A stretch of 64,000 nucleotides of DNA from CAYTIB01 sp964437725 (GCA_964437725.1 CAYTIB010000001.1:1-64000), one strand, 5' to 3'; counted from the first letter of the stretch, positions 51,954 to 62,155 are shown. Notes: generated by a model from the sequence alone, not told the origin. Translations and numbers: made by a program.

Positions 51954-54791
51954 TTACTCTCCAAGAGGCATCTGATCCAAGCGTGTCAAGTGAGCCTTCA
52001 GTCTTTGCGTCCGATTGGTTAGTTCTGCCATGCGAGCTTCATTTTCTGCAACGACTTTGGTAGGGGCTCTTTCCCTAAACTGTGGATTGGAAAGGTTATT
52101 TTGCAACTTTTCGATATCCTTTTCAGTGGTTTTAAGTTGTTTATCGAGTCTTTCACGCTCTGCACCAATGTCTAAAAGACCTTCGAGATCAACGATGAAC
52201 TCACCCAGTTGAGTGACAGAAGCCGAAGACATAGGTGGGCGTGGGTCTTTATCACTAATCATTTGTAAATCGGAAGCTCGGGTTGCAGAGAGGAAAAATT
52301 GTTTCTCTTCTTCAAGAATCTTTTCCCCTAGGGCAGCGAAGTCAGCCCGATATCTGACCATGATGGGGTATGGTTTCTTGATTTTTATATTCATCTCGCC
52401 AAAAATATTTCGAATTCCCGTGATAGCCTCAGTTAGCAGGTCCATCTCTTCTTCGACTTTTTCATCACGGAAGCGTGTATCTTCCTCGGGGAAACGAGCA
52501 AGGGTTAGAAATTTTGGCTCATCAGGGCCATGCGGTATGTTAGACCAGATTTCCTCCGTGATGAATGGCATGACTGGGTGTAAAAGTCGGACGACAGAAT
52601 CCAGGACTTCCGTGAGCATGGCCCGAACGAATTGTTTTTCCTCTGGTGTTCCCGAGACTAACCTTGATTTTGTTTCCTCTAGGTACCAGTCACAAAATTT
52701 GTGCCAGACGAAGTGATAGGTCTCATGGGCGACTTCGTTGAACTGATAGCGAGAAAGAGCTTTTTGAACGGAACCAGTTGTCTGATTCAATGAGCTGAGG
52801 ATCCATCGGTCGGCTGGTTTTACGTAGGGCAAATTTTCTAGGACTGCTGTTTTAGCGGAATTTCGCGAATTATGACTCCCGGATTCAGAGCCAGGTTCCA
52901 ATTGGCTGAGACAGTAGCGTGCTGCATTCCATAATTTGTTGCAGAAATTACGGTACCCCTCTATCCGGCCTTGCTGAAAGCGGACTTCTCGCCCCTGTGC
53001 TGCAAGAGCAGTCAGGGTAAATCGAAATGCATCCGTCCCGTACTGATCGATGATTTGAAGTGGGTCAATGATGTTTTTCAGGGACTTACTCATCTTTTGG
53101 CCTTGCTCGTCCCTAACAAGTGCATGGATATAAACGTTTTTAAAGGGAACTTCATCCATGAATTTCAAGCCCATCATGAGCATCCGGGCCACCCAAAAAA
53201 ACAGGATGTCGAAGGCCGTGACTAAAGTATTGGTTGGATAGAAGGTTTTTAGGCTTGTTGTCCTATCTGGCCAGCCGAGGGTGGAAAAAGGCCAAAGACT
53301 CGAACTAAACCAAGTGTCTAAAACGTCCGGATCTGAAATTAGATTTTTTCCACCGCAAATCGGACAACCTGCGGGCTTTTTTCTGGCAACAATAGGAATT
53401 GCCTCAGGAAGGAAAACATACTCTTTTTCTGCGCTGTCACTGGACGGATTTTCACTGTATTGCTTTTCCCCGACTGCATAATTTCCTTTGTTACAAGCAA
53501 GGCAATACCAGGCGGGGATCTGGTGGCCCCACCAAATTTGGCGGGAAATGCACCAATCTCGGATATTTCGCATCCATTCGAAATATGTTTTCGTCCAGGC
53601 TTCAGGAATAATACGAACTTGACCTTGTTCTACTGCTTGTATGGCCGGGCCTGCGAGCGGTTGGGTTCGTACGAACCACTGCGGGGTGAGGAAGGGCTCT
53701 ACTGCGTTGTGGCATCGGTAGCAATGACCCACTGCGTGCAAGTGAGGTTCTTCTTTCTTCAGTGCCGAAGTATCATGAAGGAGCTGGATTATACGAGCTC
53801 GTGCCTCTTTGATTGTGAGACCGGTGAGCTCGGCAATCTTATCGTAGGCTTGATTTCTTCCAGATTCTGTTTGGAGGTCTTCGCTGATCCGTCCGTCGGC
53901 CGTGAAAGCTTTGATCCGATCAAGATGGTGTCTCGAGCCTATCTCAAAATCATTTGGGTCATGGGCTGGAGTAACCTTTAGGGCCCCTGTCCCAAAATCC
54001 CTTGCGACATAGGTATCCGCTATGACGGGTATAACTCTACCCACGCCGGGAACGATGAGCTTCTGTCCCACCCAATCCGTGTATCGTTCATCTTCAGGAT
54101 GAACGGCTACGGCCGTGTCTCCTAGCATGGTTTCTGGACGAGTAGTGGCGATCAGCAGGCCCTCGGTTGGTTGCTCCACAGAGGGGTATTGAATATGCCA
54201 AAGTTGCCCTTCGGTCTCTTCATATTCGACCTCCACGTCAGAAAGGGCTGTGCCGCAGCGAGGACACCAATTTACAAGACGTTCTCCTCGGTAAATCAGG
54301 TTCTCTTCGTATAAGGTGACGAAAGCCTCCACAACTGCGCGGGATAGGCCCTCGTCCATTGTGAATCGTTCTCGTTCCCAATCACAGGAAGATCCCATTC
54401 GTTGGAGCTGATGGAGGATCCGGCTCCCGTACTCCCTGCGCCATTCCCAAATGCGTTTGATGAAAGCATCTCGGCCAACCTGACGACGGTCTAGTCCTTC
54501 AGTTGCCAAAGACCGTTCTACGACGTTCTGTGTTGCAATCCCGGCATGGTCAGTTCCCGGAATCCAGGTAGTGTTAAAACCCTCCATTCGCTTCCACCGG
54601 ACTAGTATGTCCTGGAGAGTATTATTTAGGGCATGGCCCATGTGGAGGGCGCCTGTGACGTTTGGTGGAGGAATCGCGATAGAATAAGAAGATCGATCGG
54701 AAGAGTCTTCTCCGTGAAAGACTCCACTTTTGAGCCATTGATCAAGCCAATATGCTTCTGTGGAACTTGGCTCATACCTTTTCTCAAGCAT
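51954..54791 (-). CDS. valS: Valyl-tRNA synthetase
   Basis: 945 residues of class Ia synthetase. Seen: HMGH in PNVTGALHMGHALNNTL (about 39-55), editing domain around DYV-type TTRPETMLGD, Cys pairs (WCPRC, HCYRCHN, CPICGG), signature QKMSKSLKN (about 567-575), anticodon-binding domain with WxxL-type helices, and a C-terminal coiled-coil arm (about 860-940). Essential and full length. Precedes a response regulator gene by 5 bp on the same strand. Confidence 0.96.
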   Translation of the reverse strand: MLEKRYEPSSTEAYWLDQWLKSGVFHGEDSSDRSSYSIAIPPPNVTGALHMGHALNNTLQDILVRWKRMEGFNTTWIPGTDHAGIATQNVVERSLATEGLDRRQVGRDAFIKRIWEWRREYGSRILHQLQRMGSSCDWERERFTMDEGLSRAVVEAFVTLYEENLIYRGERLVNWCPRCGTALSDVEVEYEETEGQLWHIQYPSVEQPTEGLLIATTRPETMLGDTAVAVHPEDERYTDWVGQKLIVPGVGRVIPVIADTYVARDFGTGALKVTPAHDPNDFEIGSRHHLDRIKAFTADGRISEDLQTESGRNQAYDKIAELTGLTIKEARARIIQLLHDTSALKKEEPHLHAVGHCYRCHNAVEPFLTPQWFVRTQPLAGPAIQAVEQGQVRIIPEAWTKTYFEWMRNIRDWCISRQIWWGHQIPAWYCLACNKGNYAVGEKQYSENPSSDSAEKEYVFLPEAIPIVARKKPAGCPICGGKNLISDPDVLDTWFSSSLWPFSTLGWPDRTTSLKTFYPTNTLVTAFDILFFWVARMLMMGLKFMDEVPFKNVYIHALVRDEQGQKMSKSLKNIIDPLQIIDQYGTDAFRFTLTALAAQGREVRFQQGRIEGYRNFCNKLWNAARYCLSQLEPGSESGSHNSRNSAKTAVLENLPYVKPADRWILSSLNQTTGSVQKALSRYQFNEVAHETYHFVWHKFCDWYLEETKSRLVSGTPEEKQFVRAMLTEVLDSVVRLLHPVMPFITEEIWSNIPHGPDEPKFLTLARFPEEDTRFRDEKVEEEMDLLTEAITGIRNIFGEMNIKIKKPYPIMVRYRADFAALGEKILEEEKQFFLSATRASDLQMISDKDPRPPMSSASVTQLGEFIVDLEGLLDIGAERERLDKQLKTTEKDIEKLQNNLSNPQFRERAPTKVVAENEARMAELTNRTQRLKAHLTRLDQMPLGE

Positions 54792-54796
54792 GAGAC

Positions 54797-55675
54797 CTAC
54801 TCTCCCCCTTTGAGCCGTTGTATTTCTTGTTGAATCCAGATTTCGGCAAGTTCAGGAATAATCTCTCGGGCAACGCGTTCTACTAGGCCAATTAGGTTGG
54901 GTGTGATTTCCTGTATTGCCTCCCTGATGCTAGAGGCGATGAGATTCTCTAACGCTTTCGGATTCATATCTTTTAAAGAGTCGGACACTATCTGTGTAAT
55001 GGTTGACTCGATGGCGATTTGGATTTTTTCCCTCGAAATATTTATTGTGGGACTGGTAGGCTCGGGGTCCTTTGAAGCTTTGATGTGTTCCTCGGGATTA
55101 GTCCCCTCGGTGGTTGCAGACGTACTGACTTCGATCGAAGCTAAATCCAAATCATTTTCACCGGGGGAAACGTCAGCTTTTCCCCCATCGAAGGATTCAG
55201 ACGGGATATCCGATTTCAATAGGCCTTGAGAGTGAATTTCTTTCGTGTCGCCATCGGGAAAATGGTTTATTCCATCGTCATCTTTGTCTAATCTCTGCTC
55301 TTTCTTTTGCTGTGTTCCGAGGAGAGAAGTTACGGTGTGTTGCAGTTCGTTTGAGGCAAATGGTTTTTGCAGGAAAAATTCTGGCATGGTACCGAGGGAA
55401 GGAGAAGGTTCGTCCTCATCTCCGGTTAAAAGGATAATGGGTATGGATGAAAGAGCGGGGTTACCTTTTATTTCATTGCATAGGTCCCAAGCACCCAACT
55501 CAACTTTGTCGGCGTCCGCCACGATGATTTCCGGAGATTCTCGACGAATAGTCTCCATGGCTTCTTGCAGACTGGAAGCGAACTGGATATTGATTTCTGA
55601 GTTTTCAAATGTTAACTCAACAACTTCCCGGATGGCGGCGCTGTCATTGACAAGTAGAAGTTTCTTCGTCATCAC
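54797..55675 (-). CDS. Response-regulator receiver protein with helical C-terminal extension
   Basis: 292 residues. Receiver domain (about 5-120) with acceptor Asp54 (IVADAD), Thr84 and Lys104 (LQKPF); the first acidic pair is reduced to Asn10-Asp11. Residues 125-215 are acidic, Ser/Thr/Pro-rich and probably disordered. Residues 220-290 form helices (IQIAIESTITQIVSDSLKDM; EITPNLIGLVERVAREIIPELAEIW), seen at the C-termini of several deltaproteobacterial regulators. No DNA-binding or enzymatic output domain. Output is probably protein-protein contact. No sensor kinase is near; it lies 5 bp upstream of valS on the same strand. Confidence 0.82.
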   Translation of the reverse strand: MMTKKLLLVNDSAAIREVVELTFENSEINIQFASSLQEAMETIRRESPEIIVADADKVELGAWDLCNEIKGNPALSSIPIILLTGDEDEPSPSLGTMPEFFLQKPFASNELQHTVTSLLGTQQKKEQRLDKDDDGINHFPDGDTKEIHSQGLLKSDIPSESFDGGKADVSPGENDLDLASIEVSTSATTEGTNPEEHIKASKDPEPTSPTINISREKIQIAIESTITQIVSDSLKDMNPKALENLIASSIREAIQEITPNLIGLVERVAREIIPELAEIWIQQEIQRLKGGE

Positions 55676-55711
55676 TGGCCTTTATTTCCTTGCTCTTGTT
55701 TGCGGTGTCCT

Positions 55712-56392
55712 CTACGGTGTGCTTTCTCCGTTTTGCAAAACATGTCTTTGAGAAACCGATTGGGTTTTGTCGTAAGGTGGAATTACGAATCCCCCAGAAA
55801 CTACATACTTGATTCCTTCCTCAATACTCATTTCAAGCGGGATTACCTCCTTTTTTGGCAAAAAGACCAAGTATCCGGAGGTCGGATTGGGAGTTGTTGG
55901 CACGAAGATATTCAAGGTTTCATCATCGCTATGGGCCTGTATCTCCCCTCTTGTCTCCGAGGTGACGAAGGCGAGACAGTAAATCCCTCGCCGAGGGTAT
56001 TCAATCAGAACAACCCGCTTGAATCCCGTGTCTTGCTGAAGAGCGATGGTTTCCAAAAGTTGCTTGGAGGCTAGATATACAGTTCGGACTATAGGCACTT
56101 TTCCCATTACACGGTCGGTTAGGTTGACAATTTGCCTCCCGAACAGGTTGCGGGCCAGTAAGCCAACTATGTAGATCGCTACGATCATGATGATGATTCC
56201 TAGACCGGGAATCTCTAAAACTTGGTAACCAAGTAACTTGAAGAATTTAGGAACATGTGGCCCCAAGACACCGTCCAGGCGCACCGCTAAGAATTGGAGC
56301 AGCATAAAGGTAATCCAGATCGGGATGATTATTAACAAGCCCGCGATGATTACTGTTCGTAAGTGGTGTCGAATTCTTTTGAACATTTTCAA
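55712..56392 (-). CDS. DUF502 family membrane protein
   Basis: 226 residues with two membrane segments (about 14-38 and 58-82, VIIAGLLIIIPIWITFMLL and GIIIMIVAIYIVGLLARNLFG), then a soluble domain with VPIVRTVYLASKQLLETIA and VFVPTTPNPTSGYLVFLPK, the family signature. Widespread in bacteria and plants (COV1-like); the molecular role is unknown. Location inner membrane. Confidence 0.9.
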   Translation of the reverse strand: MKMFKRIRHHLRTVIIAGLLIIIPIWITFMLLQFLAVRLDGVLGPHVPKFFKLLGYQVLEIPGLGIIIMIVAIYIVGLLARNLFGRQIVNLTDRVMGKVPIVRTVYLASKQLLETIALQQDTGFKRVVLIEYPRRGIYCLAFVTSETRGEIQAHSDDETLNIFVPTTPNPTSGYLVFLPKKEVIPLEMSIEEGIKYVVSGGFVIPPYDKTQSVSQRHVLQNGESTP

Positions 56393-56595
56393 GTTCCGAT
56401 AGAAACAGCGATTTCAGTTGAGTCGATTGGTGGCACTAATGGAGGCCGATCGTTGGCGACGGTGCCAGTTCTGTAACAAAACGTATAGAAAAGATGCGCT
56501 TCGATTCTCACCTTTGAGACACTTTACCCTCACCTACTTACTACCTGTCCCCTAATATATACACACACTTGATCGGGGCCAAGGGAATATTGAAC

Positions 56596-57639
56596 TTAGG
56601 GCGAGTGGACAGGTAGGGCGCGGGGTTTGCTATCAGTTTGAAATTTTCGATACCGTGCTACAGCTTTAAGGTGCTCTGTTAGCGTTCGGCTGAAGATATG
56701 ACTGCCGTCTCCTCGGGCTACAAAGTAAAGGTAGTCAACAGGTGTCGGATAAAGAACGGCAGACAAGGATTTAAGGCCAGGACTTGCTATTGGCCCCGGT
56801 GGTAGGCCTCGAGCCCGATATGTGTTGTAGGGGGAGCTAACTTTAAGCTCTTTCCTAGTCAGCGGGCCCGAGGTACGTTTTAAGGCATAAAGCACAGTAG
56901 GATCTGCCTGAAGGCGCATATTTTTTTTGAGTCGGTTTAGAAATACAGCTGCAATTAAAGTTCGCTCGGCCGGAATTGCTGTTTCGCGTTCAATTATGGA
57001 AGCCAGAGTTACGATCTGATGGATCGTCAATTTTTTCTTCTTGGCTCGGGCGGCCATTTCCGGCGTAAATTTTTCCCGAAAGGTTTGGACCATTCGTGAC
57101 AAAATCTTTTTTGCGGTGGTTTTTTTTGGGAAGTAATAGGTTTCTGGAAAAAGGTACCCTTCTGCGCTGTTGGCGGGAATTTGAAGATGTTGTAAGAAGT
57201 CCATATTAGATGCGATGTGCTCGACCCTTCGAGCCGAATCAAACCCAGCACGCTCTATGGCTCTTGCAATTTCTCGAAGGCTGTATCCTTCGGGAATAGT
57301 TAACGGATGTTGGACTACCTTGCCCTGGGTAAGGATAGCTAAAATTTCTGCTGGGCTCATAATTGAGCTTAATCGGTATTCACCTGCCTTAAGTGAGCGT
57401 TCGCGATCCTTGATCAGACTCATAAAGGTGAAAATATATCGATTGCGAATTAACCCTTCATTTTCTAAAGTCGCGGCAATTTGATTTAGGCTCGCCCCTT
57501 TAGGAAGCTCAATAGTCTTGAAATGGGATTTTTTGCTCTGTGAGAGATTGAATTGAATGTTTAGCCAAGTTGCACCAAACCCTGCCAGAGCAATTAGACT
57601 AACTGTTCCCCACAAAATGGATCGCACAATTTTGCTCAT
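56596..57639 (-). CDS. mltG: Endolytic peptidoglycan transglycosylase
   Basis: 347 residues from the ATG at 57639, 7 bp after ruvX; the frame is open further upstream inside ruvX. One N-terminal membrane segment (about 8-28), LysM-like subdomain with IPEGYSLREIARAIE, and YceG core with the catalytic Glu in SIIERETA (about 218), SPYNTYRARGLPPGPIASPG and LYFVARGDGSH. It ends glycan polymerisation in the periplasm. Confidence 0.94.
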   Translation of the reverse strand: MSKIVRSILWGTVSLIALAGFGATWLNIQFNLSQSKKSHFKTIELPKGASLNQIAATLENEGLIRNRYIFTFMSLIKDRERSLKAGEYRLSSIMSPAEILAILTQGKVVQHPLTIPEGYSLREIARAIERAGFDSARRVEHIASNMDFLQHLQIPANSAEGYLFPETYYFPKKTTAKKILSRMVQTFREKFTPEMAARAKKKKLTIHQIVTLASIIERETAIPAERTLIAAVFLNRLKKNMRLQADPTVLYALKRTSGPLTRKELKVSSPYNTYRARGLPPGPIASPGLKSLSAVLYPTPVDYLYFVARGDGSHIFSRTLTEHLKAVARYRKFQTDSKPRALPVHSP

Positions 57640-57646
57640 GGCCGAT

Positions 57647-58087
57647 TTAGACGAGCTTTTTATTATTGAGATAATCCAGGTAGCTTTGAAGTATGAGGAT
57701 CGATGCAGCTGAGTCGATGGCCGCCCGCCGTTTCTTTCGACTTCGCCCTGATTCGATAAGACTACGTTCGGACATAACAGTGGTAAGGCGTTCATCCCAG
57801 GTGCGGACTGTCAAATTAGTTGCCTGACGTAATTTCTCTGCAAATCTCTCTGCTCGCCGAGCCTCAGGGCCAGAGCTACCATCCATCCGAAGCGGAAGGC
57901 CTACAACGAAGGATTGAACTTCATGCTCTCCAGCGATGCTGCTTATCTTCTCAACGGTGATCTTCCATCCTTTGGCCTGGAGCGTGGGAAGTGGCTGGGC
58001 AGTAATTCCTATAGGGTCACTGAGGGCAAGCCCGATTCGGCGTGTGCCTAGATCAACTGCTAGAATACGTCCAATCATTTCCGTCAA
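57647..58087 (-). CDS. ruvX: Holliday junction resolvase-like RuvX (YqgF)
   Basis: 146 residues, RNase H-like fold. Catalytic Asp in LAVDLGTRRIGLALSD (about 8-23), VVGLPLRMDGSSG and WDERLTT with the second acidic pair, and AAIDSAASILILQSYLD at the end. Acts in rRNA processing or recombination. Sits between the TolC-type gene (24 bp) and mltG (7 bp) in a minus-strand run. Confidence 0.93.
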   Translation of the reverse strand: MTEMIGRILAVDLGTRRIGLALSDPIGITAQPLPTLQAKGWKITVEKISSIAGEHEVQSFVVGLPLRMDGSSGPEARRAERFAEKLRQATNLTVRTWDERLTTVMSERSLIESGRSRKKRRAAIDSAASILILQSYLDYLNNKKLV

Positions 58088-58111
58088 AAGATATCTCTTG
58101 AGTACCCTAAG

Positions 58112-59749
58112 TTAGTGTGGGCGGCCAGACTTTTCAAAACGAATTTTGTTGAATAAGAGAGTTTGACCAGTAACCTTGCGGAAATTGACTAAAGCTTGAA
58201 TTTGATCAATGGTTGCCCTGGTTTTGGAACTTCGGGCAGCAGCCAAGTCATCCTGGAAAGTGAGAACCTGGAAATTAGTGGAGAGCCCCACTGTAAATTT
58301 TTTCTCCTCCGCTTCTAGTTGCCTTTCAGCCAGAACTTGAGCGGCTCGGGTGGAATCCACCTGCTTTTGTGCAGTCAATATGGCACGCACAGCCTCTCGA
58401 ACTTCGAGAAAGATTTGTTGTTCGAGGTTTTTGAGTCTTAGTAGGGCCCGAGCTTTTTCCATTTTTCTTCTGAGCAATGTGCTTCGAGCTGCACGATTGC
58501 TCAATGGAAACTCGAAGGTAATCCCAATTTCCCATTTATAAAATTCTCCCCGTCCCAAGTCGTCCACGGATCCAGAGAATTCTTTGTTGAGGCCGTTCAG
58601 GTCTATACTACCCTTCAGATCGAGGAGCGGGAGTAGTTGGTTTTTGGCGAACCGGGTTTGAATGTTCCGATTTTCTAAATCAATTTTTTCTTCTTCATAA
58701 TCAGGACGATTTTTAAGGGCGATCGAAAAGCTTTTCTGTAAATTTGGGGCCCTTCGGATTACCGTTGGTTGGTCTTTTGGGCGTATCCGCCTATTCCATG
58801 ATGTAATGTTTGTGGGAAGATTGAGTGCTCGCTTAAGCCGGTCTTCATTATCCTGTACCTGGCGTTGAGCAGCGATCACTCCGGCTTCCCGGTTGGCAAT
58901 ACTTGCTTGGGCTTGGACAATTTCGATGGGAGCGAGAGTGCCGACCTCGACCTGTATTTTATTTCGACGAAGTAAATCCTGGGCAAGAGTTAGAGATCTT
59001 TTTTTGACCTCGAGTTCTTCGATAGCGAACAAAAGCTCCCAATAAAAATTTTCGATCTCCGTAACAACTTTAATCACACTACCTCGAAATTGGTTAACAG
59101 AAATGGTTTGATTATTCTGGGCAATCCGAATGGGTGTGGTGTTGACACTCCGCCCGAAGTTCTTGAGGAGGTTTTGGGTTAATGTAAGGGAGAATGTAGG
59201 TTCTACGGCGGGATTGAATCGGGTGGTCGCTGTGTTATTCCTAGATTGATCTAGGCCAGTTTTGATCTCATAGGTTGTTCCTGTTTTGTAGCGCCTACGG
59301 ATCCCAACATTAATAGCCTGCTTATCTGTCTCGCTTCGCCGAATACCTCCGATGGTCGAGTTGTCGGGTGTGAAAGATTCTTCTACACTTCCATCGGCAA
59401 ACCCTACGGTATCAAACCTCGCATCTTCTCGCGTGATTTCTTGAGCCAGAATGTGAGGATTTAACTGATCCACTTGTATCTGAAAGTTTCTGGCGACTCC
59501 GATTCGGACGCATTTTCTGAGAGATAAGGAAAGAATCGTTTGGGGAAAAATAGGGGTAGTGGCCGTGGGTTTTTGTGTTTCTCCATAATTCACTTTCGGG
59601 GTAGTGGCCAATTGTGTCACGGGACCTAAGAATTTTTTGAGAATGGGTAGTTTTTTGTCCAATGTCCGAGCTTCCACAATGCTTTTACCCAGGGTTAATA
59701 GGGGAAGCATGAGAAGTAGGCTTACGAAGAAAGAACAAAGAATATGCAT
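58112..59749 (-). CDS. TolC-family outer-membrane efflux protein
   Basis: About 545 residues from the ATG at 59749, chosen because a normal signal peptide follows (hydrophobic to about 22, cleavage near VEA). Two OEP repeats with long coiled coils: ELEVKKRSLTLAQDLLRRN and LLRRKMEKARALLRLKN, and NFRKVTGQ near the end. They build a trimeric channel in efflux or type I secretion. No inner-membrane pump or adaptor gene is next to it, so partners are elsewhere. Confidence 0.8.
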   Translation of the reverse strand: MHILCSFFVSLLLMLPLLTLGKSIVEARTLDKKLPILKKFLGPVTQLATTPKVNYGETQKPTATTPIFPQTILSLSLRKCVRIGVARNFQIQVDQLNPHILAQEITREDARFDTVGFADGSVEESFTPDNSTIGGIRRSETDKQAINVGIRRRYKTGTTYEIKTGLDQSRNNTATTRFNPAVEPTFSLTLTQNLLKNFGRSVNTTPIRIAQNNQTISVNQFRGSVIKVVTEIENFYWELLFAIEELEVKKRSLTLAQDLLRRNKIQVEVGTLAPIEIVQAQASIANREAGVIAAQRQVQDNEDRLKRALNLPTNITSWNRRIRPKDQPTVIRRAPNLQKSFSIALKNRPDYEEEKIDLENRNIQTRFAKNQLLPLLDLKGSIDLNGLNKEFSGSVDDLGRGEFYKWEIGITFEFPLSNRAARSTLLRRKMEKARALLRLKNLEQQIFLEVREAVRAILTAQKQVDSTRAAQVLAERQLEAEEKKFTVGLSTNFQVLTFQDDLAAARSSKTRATIDQIQALVNFRKVTGQTLLFNKIRFEKSGRPH

Positions 59750-60116
59750 GCTTTTTGGAAAAATCGAAAATGGAGGAAAAATTATCAATTTATAAAAACA
59801 GAACCCCCTTACATGTCGAAAATTAAGGCAACGGATAAGATAACTTGTTTCCATCGGATTAGGATAGCTCAGTTTCAAGGGTTGTCGGCCTTCCGCTGAT
59901 GTCCGTGCTAGAATAAGGGGTGCGCCGTTGCCTGGTGTCGAATTAGGTTTTTATTTTCGCCACACTGTCAATGTTACGTTTTGCTTTTATCAAGATCCAC
60001 TCGAATTAGTTGAAGGGAGTTCACGTGGGTGCTATATCAAGAGGGTATTTTATGAAAGTGGTTATCTGTGTCAATGATACTTGTTCAGACTTCACTCCAA
60101 TTTTCATATCCTTCAG
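59750..60116. other. Divergent intergenic region between TolC-type gene and ribF
   Basis: About 370 bp with promoters for both directions. Apart from the candidate ribF promoter at 60010-60038, I see nothing. There is no FMN riboswitch signature. Confidence 0.5.
60010..60038 (+). promoter_or_regulatory. Candidate ribF promoter
   Basis: TTGAAG (60010-60015) and TATATC (60033-60038) are 17 bp apart, each 4 of 6 to consensus, and lie 78 bp upstream of the ribF ATG. Confidence 0.35.
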
Positions 60117-61052
60117 ATGAAAGTCATTCAAGGGCTAGATGAATTCCCCTCAGGTTTGGCGTATCCCGTTTTAACAATCGGGAATTTTGATGGCGTTCAT
60201 ATCGCACATCGTCGAATTCTCAGCGAGACTGTTTCTATTGCACGGCAGAATGGTGGAACGGCTGTCGCTATGACCTTTTGGCCACACCCTTCCCAGTTTT
60301 TTGAACCCGGACGCAAGTTGAATTACCTTGCTGATGAGCAAACTAAGCAGCAGCTTATAGTCCAAACAGGGATAAATTTTCTTGTAATCGTTCCCTTTGA
60401 TCGAAGATTTTCGGAGATTGAATCGAGAGATTTTGTCCAGACAGTTTTATTGGGAACCATGGGTGCCCGTGAAATCGTGGTTGGGTTTAATTTTTCCTTC
60501 GGAAAAGGAAAGTTGGGAAATGCAAAATTCCTTGAGGAAGAAGCAAGGCGAGCGGGGTCGCAAACCCACATTGTAGGGGCTTTGAAAATCAATGGTGCTG
60601 GTATCGTTAGTAGCACACGAATTCGCTCATTGATTCGGGAGGGGGACGTTGAATCCGCGTCGAAGTTGCTAGGAAGAGAATATAGTATTAGGGGAAAAGT
60701 GGAACATGGCGCACACCGAGGGGCGAGTCTCGGTTTTCCTACTGCAAATATCAGCCCTAGTAATCAAATCATCCCAGCTAAGGGGGTTTACGTTGCGGAG
60801 GTTTGTATGGGGCGTAATTTGCACCACGCTGTCGTTAACGTTGGGGTAAATCCAACCTTCGGTGGGGATACTTTGAGGATTGAAGCCCATTTGATGGAAT
60901 TTAAGGGTGACCTTTATGGCGAAAACATTGAGATTCGATTTATTGATCGAATTCGTCACGAGAAACGGTTTTCCTCCGTAGAGGAACTCACCAAGCAGAT
61001 TAGCTGTGATGTGGAAACGGTTAGGACCTTCTTCAAAAGAAGAGCCCAGTGA
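60117..61052 (+). CDS. ribF: Bifunctional riboflavin kinase/FAD synthetase
   Basis: 311 residues from ATG 60117; the frame is open upstream without a start-like context. N-terminal FMN adenylyltransferase with LTIGNFDGVHIAHRRIL (about 20-36), FNFSFGKGKLGN and SSTRIRSLIREGDV, and C-terminal kinase with RGASLGFPTANI and VNVGVNPTFGGDTLRIEAHLME. It makes FMN and FAD. UbiD enzymes need prenylated FMN, so its product is relevant to them. Confidence 0.94.
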   Translation: MKVIQGLDEFPSGLAYPVLTIGNFDGVHIAHRRILSETVSIARQNGGTAVAMTFWPHPSQFFEPGRKLNYLADEQTKQQLIVQTGINFLVIVPFDRRFSEIESRDFVQTVLLGTMGAREIVVGFNFSFGKGKLGNAKFLEEEARRAGSQTHIVGALKINGAGIVSSTRIRSLIREGDVESASKLLGREYSIRGKVEHGAHRGASLGFPTANISPSNQIIPAKGVYVAEVCMGRNLHHAVVNVGVNPTFGGDTLRIEAHLMEFKGDLYGENIEIRFIDRIRHEKRFSSVEELTKQISCDVETVRTFFKRRAQ

Positions 61053-62098
61053 AGCTTAATTTTTGGATAGGGCTTCTAATTAGCGCAATAGCCGTGGCCT
61101 TTCTCGTCTACCAAGTTGATTTCAAGGAAGTTATGGAAGCCTTCGGCGCAGCTCACTATGGCTGGATTGTGCCTGGGGGGCTGTGCGCCACGTCATTGAT
61201 TTTTATCCGGGCTTGGCGTTGGCGTTATCTCCTCGGAAACAATTTGCAAACTTCCTTTGATGCACGACTCTCTGCCACTTTTATTGGATTTATGGCTAAT
61301 GGTCTTTTGCCCGCTAGGATTGGCGAGTTCGTTCGCGCATGGTGCTTGGGCCACCGAGAAGGTAAGAGTAAAAGTGCGATTTTCGCCTCCATCGTCATTG
61401 AACGGTTGTTGGACGGAGTTTGGCTGCTCATATATCTAGCTATTGCCTTATGGGTGGTGCCTTTTCCAGGTGGGGGAGATCCCGGCAGTACCCCTCTTGA
61501 CGTGAAAACGATGGGTGGTATTTCGATGAGAAGTGGACTTCGTTGGGCGGGATTGTTTTCATTCCTTTTTTACGGTTGTTTGATTTCGTTTCTGGTATTA
61601 CTCCGTGTTGCCCGTAAGAGAACCCTTCAGACGGTTAGTGGAATTTTGATGCGATTTTCGCCTCGGTTTGCAAAAAAAGCTGAGGCGACGTTGGATGGAT
61701 TTATTCAGGGTATTTACCTTCCCATTTTGCCGGCTCATATAGTTAAAGTGTTTTTCCTAACCGTTCTTCTTTGGACTATCGGACTTGGCATGAACTTTTT
61801 TACACTATTGGCGTTCGGTCAAAATTTGGTTTGGCACGCAAGTTTGCTGATCCTCGTTATGCAGGCCATTGGTGTGATGATTCCATCTTCTCCCGGATTT
61901 GTGGGGACTTTTCATGCTGTGACGGTAGTGGGAATAATGTTCTATGGAGTGCTTCAAGGGGTAGCTCTCAGCTATGCGATAGTTGTCCATATCCTTTCTT
62001 TTGGACCAGTGGTACTTATTGGTTTAGGCTATCTTTGGAAGGAGAATCTGACTTTGGGTCGAATTGTCTCGACCAGTAAGGGTTCAGATAATTCCTAA
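61049..62098 (+). CDS. Lysylphosphatidylglycerol-synthetase/AglD-like membrane protein (UPF0104)
   Basis: 349 residues with about seven to eight membrane segments. Conserved elements: IRAWRWRYLLG, FMANGLLPARIGEFVRAWCLG, and IMIPSSPGFVGTFHAV (residues about 272-287), typical of the flippase-like family. The start is GTG overlapping the ribF TGA (GTGA). Members move or modify lipids or lipid-linked sugars; the specific role is unknown. Confidence 0.88.
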   Translation: MKLNFWIGLLISAIAVAFLVYQVDFKEVMEAFGAAHYGWIVPGGLCATSLIFIRAWRWRYLLGNNLQTSFDARLSATFIGFMANGLLPARIGEFVRAWCLGHREGKSKSAIFASIVIERLLDGVWLLIYLAIALWVVPFPGGGDPGSTPLDVKTMGGISMRSGLRWAGLFSFLFYGCLISFLVLLRVARKRTLQTVSGILMRFSPRFAKKAEATLDGFIQGIYLPILPAHIVKVFFLTVLLWTIGLGMNFFTLLAFGQNLVWHASLLILVMQAIGVMIPSSPGFVGTFHAVTVVGIMFYGVLQGVALSYAIVVHILSFGPVVLIGLGYLWKENLTLGRIVSTSKGSDNS

Positions 62099-62155
62099 GA
62101 TTTGTGCTTTGCGATTTATCACATTTATCTGGATATGACGTGATGGGGTGAATTC

